This document shows, piece by piece, positions 24,778 to 33,208 of a stretch of DNA of 36,669 nucleotides. Source of the DNA: Candidatus Bathyarchaeota archaeon (GTDB taxonomy: Archaea > Thermoproteota > Bathyarchaeia > Bathyarchaeales > Bathycorpusculaceae); assembly GCA_030607735.1 (NCBI GenBank), contig JAUWJK010000005.1:1-36669 (forward strand), in the 5' to 3' direction. A program made the position numbers and the translations under genes. The notes beneath the pieces were generated by a model. It did not search any database and was not told where the DNA came from. It was given only the letters and a program-made list of their open reading frames with translations. Each line of letters begins with the position of its first letter. Within the stretch, counting starts at the first letter, position 1.

Positions 24778-25873
24778 TTGTATAAAAACAAAATTAAAGA
24801 AACTCCGAGAAATTGAGAGTTATGCTATTGGAGAATCTACTGAGAAATTAGCCAAAAGACTAGGACTTTTACCTGCTGAGATTGTGAAATTAAACTTTAA
24901 TGAAAATTTATTTCTACCAAAAAAAAATCTCACTGACATTATCAAATTGGTTGCGGATGAATGTGATCTTAGGATTTATCCCCAAGAGGAACAAAATAAA
25001 CTTAAAGAAAGTATCAGTAACCTGTTGAAAGTTCCTTTTGATAGTATCGTTGTAGGAAATGCTAGCGATGAGTTGATAGATAGAATCTCGAGACTTTTTT
25101 TAGAAAAAGATGAGATCGCAGTTTCTATTACCCCCACTTTTCCTATTTTTAAATACTGTGCAAAACGTCAAGGAGCAAGTTATCTAACAATACCGCTTTT
25201 AGATAATTTTAACTTAAATATCAAGCAGCTTCTTGCTTCTTTTTCAACTAAAACTAGTTTGCTATATTTATGTTCACCTAATAACCCAACAGGGAACCAA
25301 TTTACTAAAACCGAAATTGAAACTTTAATTAACAAATTTCCAGGTATAGTTGTGTTAGATGAAGCTTATGCTGAATATGCCGAGTACTCACTAGTTTCAA
25401 AAGTTAACGACTTTGAGAACCTAATTATTTTGCGGACTTTCTCTAAAGCCTTTGGACTAGCCGCTTTGCGTCTGGGGTATGCTGTAACAAATTCAACATT
25501 AACAACGATTCTTACTGAAAAATCCCCCTTGCCATTTCCAGTTAGTTCCTTCACTTTAAATATGGGCCAAAAACTTTTGGACAACTTCAGTATAGTATCC
25601 AAATCCGTTGAAGAATTAAAAATTGAACGAGAAAAACTGATAGAAAAGCTTAATCAGATACCTGGAATAAAAGCATTTAATTCACAAGCGAATTTTGTGC
25701 TTTTTTCAGCAGACAAACCTTGTGAAATGGTTTATCAGACCCTCTTGAATAAAGGCTTACTGATTAAGAAAATAGGTAAGATTTCATATCATGACAATTG
25801 TCTGAGAACTACAGTTGGGTTACCTTGGATGAATGAAAAATTGGTTGAGAATTTAAGAAAAATATTTAGGTGA
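24758..25873 (+). CDS. hisC: Histidinol-phosphate aminotransferase
   Basis: PLP-dependent class I/II aminotransferase forming histidinol phosphate. The N-terminal REIESYAIGEST-type segment, YLCSPNNPTGN, VLDEAYAEYAE and the PLP lysine in RTFSKAFGLAALRLGYA (near residue 229) are present. About 371 residues. TTG 24752 is also open, but GTG 24758 has GCGAGG 7 bases upstream. It overlaps hisD, and its TGA stop sits within the GGTGA that serves hisB. Confidence 0.94.
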   Translation: MGIISNNCIKTKLKKLREIESYAIGESTEKLAKRLGLLPAEIVKLNFNENLFLPKKNLTDIIKLVADECDLRIYPQEEQNKLKESISNLLKVPFDSIVVGNASDELIDRISRLFLEKDEIAVSITPTFPIFKYCAKRQGASYLTIPLLDNFNLNIKQLLASFSTKTSLLYLCSPNNPTGNQFTKTEIETLINKFPGIVVLDEAYAEYAEYSLVSKVNDFENLIILRTFSKAFGLAALRLGYAVTNSTLTTILTEKSPLPFPVSSFTLNMGQKLLDNFSIVSKSVEELKIEREKLIEKLNQIPGIKAFNSQANFVLFSADKPCEMVYQTLLNKGLLIKKIGKISYHDNCLRTTVGLPWMNEKLVENLRKIFR

Positions 25874-25881
25874 TTAGAAAT

Positions 25882-26457
25882 TTGAGAAAAGATGAAGTTT
25901 ATAGAAAAACTAGGGAAACGGAAGTTTATGTAAAAGTGAATCTTGATGCAGAGGGAAAAGCTAACGTAAACACAGGGGTTCCCTTCTTAGATCATTTACT
26001 TACTTCTTTGGCCACTCATAGTCTAATTGACATTACTGCTAAAGTTACAGGTGATTTGCGTCATCATTCAGTTGAAGATCTCGCAATCTGTCTAGGAGAA
26101 GCGATGAATAAATCTTTAGGAACCAGAGAAAACATAGTCCGATTTGGATATGCGCTTGCTCCTATGGATTGCACCTTAGCTTTTTCTGCCGTTGATCTCG
26201 TTAAACGTCCATATTTTAAGATTGATCTTAAACTTCGTGGAAAAAAAATTGAGGACATGCCTACTGAAGATATAAACCATTTTTTTGAGACTTTTGCCAG
26301 TTCCCTAAATGCAAATGTACACATATTTATTCAATATGGAAGCAATGACCACCATAAAGCTGAAGCTGCAATTAAAGTTCTTGCTTTATCACTTAGACAA
26401 GCGATTACTATCGATTCAAGGAGAAACGGAATACCTAGCTCTAAAGGAGTTATCTGA
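25882..26457 (+). CDS. hisB: Imidazoleglycerol-phosphate dehydratase
   Basis: Manganese-dependent dehydratase of the stand-alone type (no phosphatase domain). Metal-binding motifs FLDHLL, HHSVED, INHFFE and DHHKAEA are all present, and the protein ends SSKGVI. The frame is open from GTG 25870, but TTG 25882 is chosen: GGTGA (25869-25873), which contains the hisC stop, is then a Shine-Dalgarno 8 bases upstream and the protein starts MRKDEVYRKTRET as the family does. 191 residues. Its TGA overlaps the hisH ATG. Confidence 0.94.
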   Translation: MRKDEVYRKTRETEVYVKVNLDAEGKANVNTGVPFLDHLLTSLATHSLIDITAKVTGDLRHHSVEDLAICLGEAMNKSLGTRENIVRFGYALAPMDCTLAFSAVDLVKRPYFKIDLKLRGKKIEDMPTEDINHFFETFASSLNANVHIFIQYGSNDHHKAEAAIKVLALSLRQAITIDSRRNGIPSSKGVI

Positions 26458-27062
26458 TGCCCGAATTAGTTATTCTCGATTACGGTGTTGGGAATCTTTT
26501 TAGTTTAAAAAACGCTTTAGAAGAAGTTGGTTTAACAGTAAGAATTAACGAATCAATTGACCAATTAAATAAAGTTGATGCCATAGTTCTACCTGGTGTT
26601 GGTCATTTCACCGCTGCCGCTAAAAAACTTGAATCTATAAACCAATCTATAACTAATATCGTGGATACTGGCACTCCTCTCTTGGGAATCTGTTTAGGAT
26701 TACAACTGCTTTTTCAAGAAAGTGATGAAGGTCCTGGATGTGGATTAGGAATTTTTAGGGGAAAAAATGTTAGATTATCAAAATCCTTGAAAGTCCCTCA
26801 CATGGGTTGGAACAATCTTAAAATTGTAAAACAAAATGAAATTCTGGAAGATATCATTGATAATTCTTTTGTCTATTTTGTTCACTCTTTGTATCCTATT
26901 CCAGTTGAAGAAGAAATTGTAGCTACAAAAACTGAATATGGTGAAACATTCGCATCTATGATTGCCTACAAAAACGTATTTGGAACCCAATTTCATCCAG
27001 AAAAATCTGGTCCTATTGGATTAAAAATCCTAAGTAACTTTGCAAAGATAATAAAAAGGTGA
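26457..27062 (+). CDS. hisH: Imidazole glycerol phosphate synthase, glutaminase subunit
   Basis: Class I glutamine amidotransferase that feeds ammonia to HisF. The catalytic triad is visible as C79 in LLGICLGLQLLF and H180/E182 in FGTQFHPEKSG. 201 residues. ATG overlaps the hisB TGA (TGATG), with AAGGAG upstream. Its own stop, TGA at 27060-27062, lies within AGGTGA, the apparent ribosome site of hisA. Confidence 0.95.
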   Translation: MPELVILDYGVGNLFSLKNALEEVGLTVRINESIDQLNKVDAIVLPGVGHFTAAAKKLESINQSITNIVDTGTPLLGICLGLQLLFQESDEGPGCGLGIFRGKNVRLSKSLKVPHMGWNNLKIVKQNEILEDIIDNSFVYFVHSLYPIPVEEEIVATKTEYGETFASMIAYKNVFGTQFHPEKSGPIGLKILSNFAKIIKR

Positions 27063-27069
27063 ATTAGAA

Positions 27070-27810
27070 ATACAATTAATCCCGGCAATCGATTTAATGA
27101 ATGGAAGAATAGTTCGACTATTACGCGGAGATCCTAATACCGCAAAAATTTATGAACAATTTGGTGGCCCTACAAAAACTGCTCAAAAATGGCAAAAAGA
27201 TGGAGCGAAAAAACTTCATATAATAGACCTAGATGCAGCTTTGGGATTGGGAAATAATCGATCAATTATTGCCGAAATCGCTGAAAGTGTTAATTTACCT
27301 ATCCAAGTTGGAGGCGGAATTAGGACCATCAAGGACGTCGAACATTTACTCTCATTAGGTGTAGATCAAGTAATATTAGGAGCTCTACCATTTAGTGATT
27401 CTTTTGCTTTGAATCAAATACAAAAACAGTTTGGTACAGAGGTCATGATAGTTGCTTTAGATAATAAAAAAGGAAAAATAATGATTGAAGGTTGGAAGAC
27501 AAAAACTATGATGGGTGTTCAAAATTCATTGACTAAATTTATGGGGATAGGAATTAAATCGTTTCTTATAACCTCAATAACAAAAGATGGAACTTTATCT
27601 GGACCCGATCTTAAAACCCTCGACAAAGCAAGTAGCACTCCTGGTGCAAAAATTATTGCAGCAGGCGGAATTGGTAAATTAGATGATTTGATAGAACTTC
27701 AAAAAATCGGTGTCGAAGGAGCTGTTATTGGCAAAGCTCTCTACGAAGAAAGATTTACTCTGAAAGAAGCTTTAAACCACTTTGAAGGTATTAAGAACCA
27801 ATGCCATTAG
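27070..27810 (+). CDS. hisA: ProFAR isomerase HisA, apparently starting at AUA
   Basis: TIM-barrel isomerase of the histidine pathway. The first standard start, ATG 27097, would remove strand beta1 and the catalytic Asp in PAIDL. In frame upstream only ATA at 27070 gives the normal N-terminus [17 protein letters not shown], with Asp at position 8 as in well-studied HisA. No ATG, GTG or TTG lies between the upstream stop (27052-27054) and 27097. GGTGA at 27058-27062 is 7 bases before the ATA. The second catalytic Asp lies in [18 protein letters not shown] and [11 protein letters not shown] are phosphate-binding loops. 246 residues. It overlaps hisF by 10 bases. Confidence 0.93.
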   Translation: MQLIPAIDLMNGRIVRLLRGDPNTAKIYEQFGGPTKTAQKWQKDGAKKLHIIDLDAALGLGNNRSIIAEIAESVNLPIQVGGGIRTIKDVEHLLSLGVDQVILGALPFSDSFALNQIQKQFGTEVMIVALDNKKGKIMIEGWKTKTMMGVQNSLTKFMGIGIKSFLITSITKDGTLSGPDLKTLDKASSTPGAKIIAAGGIGKLDDLIELQKIGVEGAVIGKALYEERFTLKEALNHFEGIKNQCH

Positions 27811-28604
27811 CCAAAAGAATAATTCCTTGTTTAGATGTCGATCATGGAAAAGTTGTTAAAGGTGTTAACTTTGTAAACTTGCGAAAAGCAGGAGACCCTG
27901 TTGAACTCGCTAGAAAATATTCGGATCAAGGAGCTGATGAATTAGTTTTTCTTGATATAACTGCTTCTTCTGAAAAAAGAGACCTCTTAAGAGATGTTGT
28001 TGAACGGGTGGCAAAAGCAGTTCAAATTCCATTTACAGTAGGAGGTGGAATTCGAAATGTATCAGATGCACGATTAATACTTTGTAGTGGAGCCGATAAA
28101 GTCTCTATAAATACTGCTGCAGTCGAAAATCCTAATTTGATAGCTGATCTTGCAAAAGTTTTTGGACAGCAATGTGTTGTTGTGGCCATAGATGCAAAAA
28201 GACGAAAAGCGAACAATCTTACTACTGCAACTGTGAAAACTGATGGCGGTCCTGTTTGGTTTGAAGTAACAACTTATGGTGGGAGAAAACCTACAGGAAT
28301 AAATGCTATTGAATGGGCGAAAAAAGCTGCAGATCTAGGAGCTGGTGAATTTCTTTTAACATCTATGGACAAGGATGGCACTAAAGATGGGTATGACTTG
28401 GAATTAACCCGGTCAATATCCGAATTAGTACGTGTTCCGGTTATAGCAAGTGGGGGTGCTGGAAAACCAGCTCATTTTCTTGAAGTTTTTACAAAAGGAA
28501 AAGCTGATGCTGCACTTGCAGCTTCTGTTTTTCATTACAACAATTATCCAGTTCCAACGATAAAGCGGTTTTTACAAGATCAGGGGGTGATTGTTAGACC
28601 TTGA
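27801..28604 (+). CDS. hisF: Imidazole glycerol phosphate synthase, cyclase subunit
   Basis: Cyclase partner of HisH, forming IGP and AICAR. TIM barrel with catalytic Asp in [15 protein letters not shown] and VAIDAKR, and phosphate loops GGGIRN and SGGAGKP. 267 residues, slightly longer than usual. ATG 27801 overlaps the hisA end by 10 bases. AICAR made here feeds purine synthesis, which is also encoded in this window (purF, purD). Confidence 0.96.
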   Translation: MPLAKRIIPCLDVDHGKVVKGVNFVNLRKAGDPVELARKYSDQGADELVFLDITASSEKRDLLRDVVERVAKAVQIPFTVGGGIRNVSDARLILCSGADKVSINTAAVENPNLIADLAKVFGQQCVVVAIDAKRRKANNLTTATVKTDGGPVWFEVTTYGGRKPTGINAIEWAKKAADLGAGEFLLTSMDKDGTKDGYDLELTRSISELVRVPVIASGGAGKPAHFLEVFTKGKADAALAASVFHYNNYPVPTIKRFLQDQGVIVRP

Positions 28605-28930
28605 CAGAAGAATTGTTACAAAAACTTGATTTTAAGAAAGGCAACGATCTTATTCCAGTTGTTGTTCAAGAATTCAAATCAAAAGACTTACTTATGTTAG
28701 CTTATGTGAACAAAGAAGCCCTTAAACAAACATTAGAAACAGGATATGCACATTATTGGAGTCGTTCAAGGCGAAAACTATGGATGAAAGGTGAAACTTC
28801 AGGACACACTCAAAAAATAAAAAAAATATTTGTAGATTGTGATTATGATACTTTACTTTATTTAGTAGTCCAAAAAGGACCTGTGTGTCACACAAATAAA
28901 CTCACGTGTTTTCATAATAAACTTAAATGA
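28601..28930 (+). CDS. hisI: Phosphoribosyl-AMP cyclohydrolase
   Basis: Zinc/magnesium enzyme of histidine synthesis, stand-alone without a fused HisE domain (109 residues). [18 protein letters not shown], the metal motif DCDYD and the zinc cysteines in [12 protein letters not shown] are intact. TTG at 28601 overlaps the hisF TGA; GGGGGTGATT lies 8 bases upstream. Last gene of the operon. The step before it, phosphoribosyl-ATP pyrophosphatase (HisE), is not encoded in this window. Confidence 0.94.
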   Translation: MTEELLQKLDFKKGNDLIPVVVQEFKSKDLLMLAYVNKEALKQTLETGYAHYWSRSRRKLWMKGETSGHTQKIKKIFVDCDYDTLLYLVVQKGPVCHTNKLTCFHNKLK

Positions 28931-28948
28931 AAACTAATAGTTTTTAAG
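28922..28948 (+). terminator. Hairpin at the end of the his operon
   Basis: AAAACT (28930-28935) pairs with AGTTTT (28939-28944) across a 3-base loop, extended by outer CTTA/TAAG pairing. It begins inside the last hisI codons. There is no long T tract, so termination strength is uncertain. Confidence 0.35.
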
Positions 28949-29009
28949 AACTAGTATCCTACCTTTTCATATTAAATCTAAAAAATAAACGAATTATAAG
29001 GTTAGACTT

Positions 29010-30065
29010 ATGACCCTACATGAAGCAATTTTATATGAAAAAATGAAGAATAAACGCGTAAAATGTAATTTATGTGCGCGCAGATGTTTAATAAATGATG
29101 GTGCTAAAGGTTTTTGTTTAGTTAGAAAAAATGAAAATGGTATTCTTAACTCTCTTGTTTATGGAAAAGCAGTTTCTGCTGCAGTTGATCCTATAGGTAA
29201 AAAACCTCTCTCACATTTTAACCCTGGAGCATTAGTTTTATCTGTTGCTGCCTCAGGATGCAATTTCAGATGCAAATTTTGTGACAACTGGATGGTAAGT
29301 CAAGACCAAAAAATTTCTGGCAAAAATTTTCAACCTGCTGAAGTTATCAAAGCAGCTCGAGAGAATAATTGCTTAGGTATTAGTTATACTTATACAGAGC
29401 CTACGATTTTTATTGAATACGTATATGATATTGCTAAACTCGCACATCAGGTAGGGTTTTTTAATACTTTTGTAACAAATGGCTATCTTACTCCTGAAGC
29501 TGTGAAAACAATTGCTCCTTTTATTGACGCTGTTACTGTTGATTTTAAGGGAGGGGGTGATCCTGATTTCTATAAAAATTATGCTGCAGTTCCAACAGTC
29601 GAACCTATTTATGAAGCTTTAAAGGAATTTAGAAGAAATAATGTTCATATAGAAATAACAAACTTGGTTATTCCGAAGATTGGGGATTCGATGAGTCGAA
29701 TAAAAGAGATGGCTACTTGGATAAAAGAGATTTTGGGAAGAGATACGCCCTTTCATCTACTTCGTTTTCATCCCGATTACAAAATGACTACTACTTCGGG
29801 AACAAACGTTGAAATTATGGAAAAAGCGTATATGACTGCTCGAAATGTGGGTTTGAATTATGTCTATTTAGGTAATCTCACTGGTCATCCTGCGGAAAAC
29901 ACTTATTGCCCCAAGTGTAATGAACCCCTCATTAAGCGTCATAGTTACGAAATTACTCGCTGGAATCTAACTAAAGATATGCAATGTCCAGTATGTGACC
30001 ATAAAATTCCTATAATCGGAAAACTCCATCAAACTGAGGACCGTTTTCCATATGCCCTGTTTTAA
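29010..30065 (+). CDS. amrS: AmmeMemoRadiSam-type radical SAM enzyme (AmrS family)
   Basis: 351-residue radical SAM protein of the family formerly called pyruvate-formate-lyase-activating-like. An N-terminal cysteine group (CNLCARRC ... GFC) precedes the radical SAM motif CxxxCxxC at C84, C88 and C91 (CNFRCKFC). A C-terminal zinc-ribbon-like CPKC ... CPVC is also present. YTYTEPTIF and LLRFHPDY are family segments. The usual partners Memo and AMMECR1 are not in this window. The substrate of the system is unsettled. ATG 29010 with a weak AAGGTTAG site; a T8 tract (30074-30081) follows. Confidence 0.88.
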   Translation: MTLHEAILYEKMKNKRVKCNLCARRCLINDGAKGFCLVRKNENGILNSLVYGKAVSAAVDPIGKKPLSHFNPGALVLSVAASGCNFRCKFCDNWMVSQDQKISGKNFQPAEVIKAARENNCLGISYTYTEPTIFIEYVYDIAKLAHQVGFFNTFVTNGYLTPEAVKTIAPFIDAVTVDFKGGGDPDFYKNYAAVPTVEPIYEALKEFRRNNVHIEITNLVIPKIGDSMSRIKEMATWIKEILGRDTPFHLLRFHPDYKMTTTSGTNVEIMEKAYMTARNVGLNYVYLGNLTGHPAENTYCPKCNEPLIKRHSYEITRWNLTKDMQCPVCDHKIPIIGKLHQTEDRFPYALF

Positions 30066-30227
30066 ATTATGCCTTTTTTTTGAGTGATAACTGCTTTTAT
30101 TACTTGTTTATTTCATGTTTTAATAATATTCAACTTTATGGTCCATTTAGTATTAACTTTGTTTTTTTTATCCTCTATCAGTAGAAGTATTAATTAGAAT
30201 TGGATAGCATGTTTTTAAGAGGAAAAA

Positions 30228-30992
30228 TTGTTGGGCTTATTATTTATTATTGGAACTGCTGGTTCTGGTAAATCCCTTTTTACTGCTGCTTTTGCAGAAT
30301 GGTTAAAGATGTCAAAACAAGATGTGGCTATAGTGAATTTAGATCCAGGTGTACTGAAGATTCCCTATTCCCCCGATGTGGATATTCGAAATTATGTGGA
30401 TGTGGGTATGGTGATGGAAAAGTATGGTCTAGGGCCAAATGGGGCAATGATTTTAGCTGCAGATTTGATTGCAGATAAAATAGATACTATCACCCAAGAG
30501 GTTGAATCTATGGATGCTGACATTGTTTTGGTGGATACACCTGGTCAACTGGAGTTATTTGCATTTAGGGCCAGTGGTCCATACATAGTCAATGAATTAA
30601 CAAAAGACCCAAAAGCTTTAGTTTATCTCTTCGATGCTGTATTTTCCTTAAATCCATTTAATTATGTTTCTAACATGTTTCTTTCTGCTGCTATTTATAA
30701 CCGGTTTTTTATTCCTCAAGTCCATCTTCTATCAAAAATTGATTTGATTCAAGAGGAGAAAGTTGAGCAAATTATAGATTGGTCATCCAGTGTTGAAGCT
30801 TTAGAAACCTCAATAGATAACAGCTTAGAAGGAACCAAGCGTTTGTTTAGTAGGAATATGATGCAAGCAATTTGTCAGCTTGGATTAAAATTCAAATTGA
30901 TGCCCGTTTCATCCAAAACAAATGAGGGTTTATTAGACTTCAACACTTGTTTAGAAAGGCTTCTAGCTGGAGGCAATAAGTATACCTACTAA
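30228..30992 (+). CDS. GPN-loop GTPase
   Basis: Dimeric P-loop GTPase of the GPN family, archaeal relatives of eukaryotic Gpn1-3 that act in RNA polymerase assembly. The P-loop GTAGSGKS lies near residues 9-16, the diagnostic GPN within YGLGPNGAM near 70, DTPGQLE is the G3 motif and SKID takes the place of NKxD (G4). 254 residues. TTG start at 30228 (TTG 30231 is equally near) with AAGAGGA about 5 bases upstream. Convergent with the DUF4443 gene, 9 bases apart. Confidence 0.92.
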   Translation: MLGLLFIIGTAGSGKSLFTAAFAEWLKMSKQDVAIVNLDPGVLKIPYSPDVDIRNYVDVGMVMEKYGLGPNGAMILAADLIADKIDTITQEVESMDADIVLVDTPGQLELFAFRASGPYIVNELTKDPKALVYLFDAVFSLNPFNYVSNMFLSAAIYNRFFIPQVHLLSKIDLIQEEKVEQIIDWSSSVEALETSIDNSLEGTKRLFSRNMMQAICQLGLKFKLMPVSSKTNEGLLDFNTCLERLLAGGNKYTY

Positions 30993-31001
30993 GAAGCATC
31001 T

Positions 31002-31625
31002 CTAATTAATTAGTATCCAACTTGCAGCAAAAGCTCCACGTTTTGCCCTAATTGCCGAATCAGCTCCGGCAACAATTATAACATCATTATTCTTTGGTGA
31101 AAGATCTTTCAGAATTTTTTTAGATGCTTCAGGAAAGTCTTTTTCTATATCTCTACTTACGGATTTAATGGCTAATTTTCCTTTTTTTGATACAATAACC
31201 GTGGCTCGATCAGCGCCACCCATAATTGCGGCATCTCTTTGAATAATTCCTGATTTTATTTTATGTCCACTGTTCTTTATCAAAAACGCAAAATTATATT
31301 TCGAATTGTTGAGTTCTGTCCTTTTGACTTTTATCCTTTTAGGGAACATTTGCTCAATTTTTTCCCAAAGACACATTCCTTTTTCTGTTAGATTACATCC
31401 TTGTCTAGATGTTATGATTAAATTTTCTTCTTTAAGGTGATCAATTATTGTCCTAATAGCACCTTCACCGACTTCAATTTCTTTAGCTATTCTATTACGG
31501 CCAATGGTTTTTTTCGAAATAAGTTCTATTGCATAATAAATATGAAACATTGAAAAAGTGGTAGAAGGCCCTGGTCCCTTTTTATGAACTATTTTTTCGA
31601 TAAGTTCTTTTACTTTTAAGTTCAT
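31002..31625 (-). CDS. DUF4443 winged-helix regulator
   Basis: Predicted archaeal transcriptional regulator. The N-terminal winged helix-turn-helix spans about residues 20-95 (GRNRIAKEIEVGEGAIRTIIDHLKEENLI). The C-terminal DUF4443-like domain carries SGIIQRDAAIMGGADRATVIV and VAGADSAIRAKRGAFAAS, probably ligand-binding. The frame opens at TTG 31682 without a ribosome site; ATG 31625 (MNLKVKELIEK) has AAAGGA upstream and is preferred, giving 207 residues. Divergent from the SAM synthetase gene, so it could regulate that promoter; this is inference. Confidence 0.75.
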   Translation of the reverse strand: MNLKVKELIEKIVHKKGPGPSTTFSMFHIYYAIELISKKTIGRNRIAKEIEVGEGAIRTIIDHLKEENLIITSRQGCNLTEKGMCLWEKIEQMFPKRIKVKRTELNNSKYNFAFLIKNSGHKIKSGIIQRDAAIMGGADRATVIVSKKGKLAIKSVSRDIEKDFPEASKKILKDLSPKNNDVIIVAGADSAIRAKRGAFAASWILIN

Positions 31626-31805
31626 ATTTCTGTCCTTTAATTCTAATTGTTTTTGCTGATTATAAAATTTTTGACCTGCCAAAATTTTCTAAGACTGTTT
31701 TTTTGACACTTAATAGATAAGAGAAAATTATTAAAGATCAGAAAACTTTTTAAGAAAAATCTTGGATTACTTAAACTCTTATTATATTACATAAAAGTGA
31801 TTTTC

Positions 31806-32972
31806 ATGCATAAAAAGGGAAAATACTTGTTTACTTCAGAATCAGTCGGAGAAGGACATCCTGATAAAGTTTCTGACCAAATTTCTGATAGCGTTTTGGA
31901 TGCTATCCTTGCAAAAGATCCTAAAGCTAGGGTTGATTGTGAGACATTAGTTATGCAAGGAAATTTGATACTAACAGGCCAAATTACAACTTCTTGTTAT
32001 GTATCAATACCTGCAATTGTAAGAAAAACTTTGAAAGAAATTGGTTTTAATAATGCAAGGGATGGATTAGACTGGGAAACTTGTGGGATAATGGTTTCTA
32101 TTGAGGAACAATCTCCTGATATTTCTATGGGTGTTACAGAAACTAATGATCATGAGCAAGGTGCAGGCGATCAAGGAATGATGTTTGGGTATGCTTCAAC
32201 TGAGACAAAAGAATTGATGCCTATTCCAATACTTTTAGCACATAAACTTGTAAAAAAGCTTGCCGAAGTTAGAAAAAATGGGCTCTTACCTTATTTGAGA
32301 CCCGATTGTAAATCTCAAGTTACTGTTGAATACATAGATGGCGTTCCTCAAAGAGTTACTGCCGTAGTAATAGCTGCTCAACATACTGAGGAAATCGATA
32401 GAGACCAAATGGAAAAAGATATTATTAATCTTGTAATAAAACAGGTTATTCCTTCTGACAAATTGGACAGTGAAACAAAATACATTGTTAATGGAACTGG
32501 ACGTTTTGTGATAGGAGGAACTTTGGCTGATTCAGGTTTGACAGGACGTAAGATAATAGTTGATACTTATGGAGGCGTAGGCGGCCATGGTGGAGGTTGT
32601 TTTTCTGGAAAAGATCCTTCAAAAGTAGATCGATCAGCTTGTTATATGGCTCGTTACATTGCTAAAAATGTTGTAGCTGCTGGATTAGCTGATCAATGTG
32701 AAGTTCAGTTGTCCTACGCTATTGGGGTGGCTCATCCAGTTTCTGTTTTTATTAATACTTTTGGAACAGGAAAATTATCTGATGAGGTAATATTGGATTT
32801 AGTGAAGAAAAATTTTGACATGAGACCAAAAGCAATTATTGAGCATTTAAAACTTCTCAGACCCATCTATAGGAAAACAGCTGCCTTTGGGCATTTTGGA
32901 AGAGATGATCCTGATTTTACTTGGGAAATAACTGATAAAGCAGAAGAATTAGCAAAATCTCTGAAAAAATAA
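31806..32972 (+). CDS. metK: S-adenosylmethionine synthetase, bacterial (MetK) type
   Basis: Makes SAM from methionine and ATP. The sequence is of the bacterial/eukaryotic MAT family, not the divergent archaeal [57 protein letters not shown] and [15 protein letters not shown] are all intact. In the P-loop-like segment GGAFSGKD reads GGCFSGKD. 388 residues. GTG 31797 is open too, but ATG 31806 has GTGAT directly upstream. No SAM-riboswitch-like structure is visible in the leader. A T9 tract (32999-33007) follows. Probably acquired from bacteria by an ancestor; base composition is like that of its neighbours. Confidence 0.95.
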   Translation: MHKKGKYLFTSESVGEGHPDKVSDQISDSVLDAILAKDPKARVDCETLVMQGNLILTGQITTSCYVSIPAIVRKTLKEIGFNNARDGLDWETCGIMVSIEEQSPDISMGVTETNDHEQGAGDQGMMFGYASTETKELMPIPILLAHKLVKKLAEVRKNGLLPYLRPDCKSQVTVEYIDGVPQRVTAVVIAAQHTEEIDRDQMEKDIINLVIKQVIPSDKLDSETKYIVNGTGRFVIGGTLADSGLTGRKIIVDTYGGVGGHGGGCFSGKDPSKVDRSACYMARYIAKNVVAAGLADQCEVQLSYAIGVAHPVSVFINTFGTGKLSDEVILDLVKKNFDMRPKAIIEHLKLLRPIYRKTAAFGHFGRDDPDFTWEITDKAEELAKSLKK

Positions 32973-33208
32973 AATAATTAGAGAAAAACGTCCTTCTATT
33001 TTTTTTTATCTGATACTACCCTGCGATTTTTTCTACCAGTAATTTCGGCAATAAAAATAATGAAAATATGTAGCAAAAACGTAACTATGCAAAAGTGAAA
33101 TTGCTAATGTTCCGTAAATTTTTCCATGCTTTTTATTCTAAGATGTACTAAAAATTGATAAAGCCCATTTCTATCTACTTCTTTATCGAGATTGGGGGGG
33201 GATCAGAA

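Noticed and set aside
31626-31682. Longer N-terminus of the DUF4443 protein from TTG 31682
   Set aside because: No ribosome site for that start; the added 19 residues are polar and unlike the family, whereas ATG 31625 has a purine-rich site.
31683-31805. Possible SAM riboswitch before metK
   Set aside because: No stem arrangement or conserved core of any known SAM riboswitch is visible, and these are essentially bacterial.
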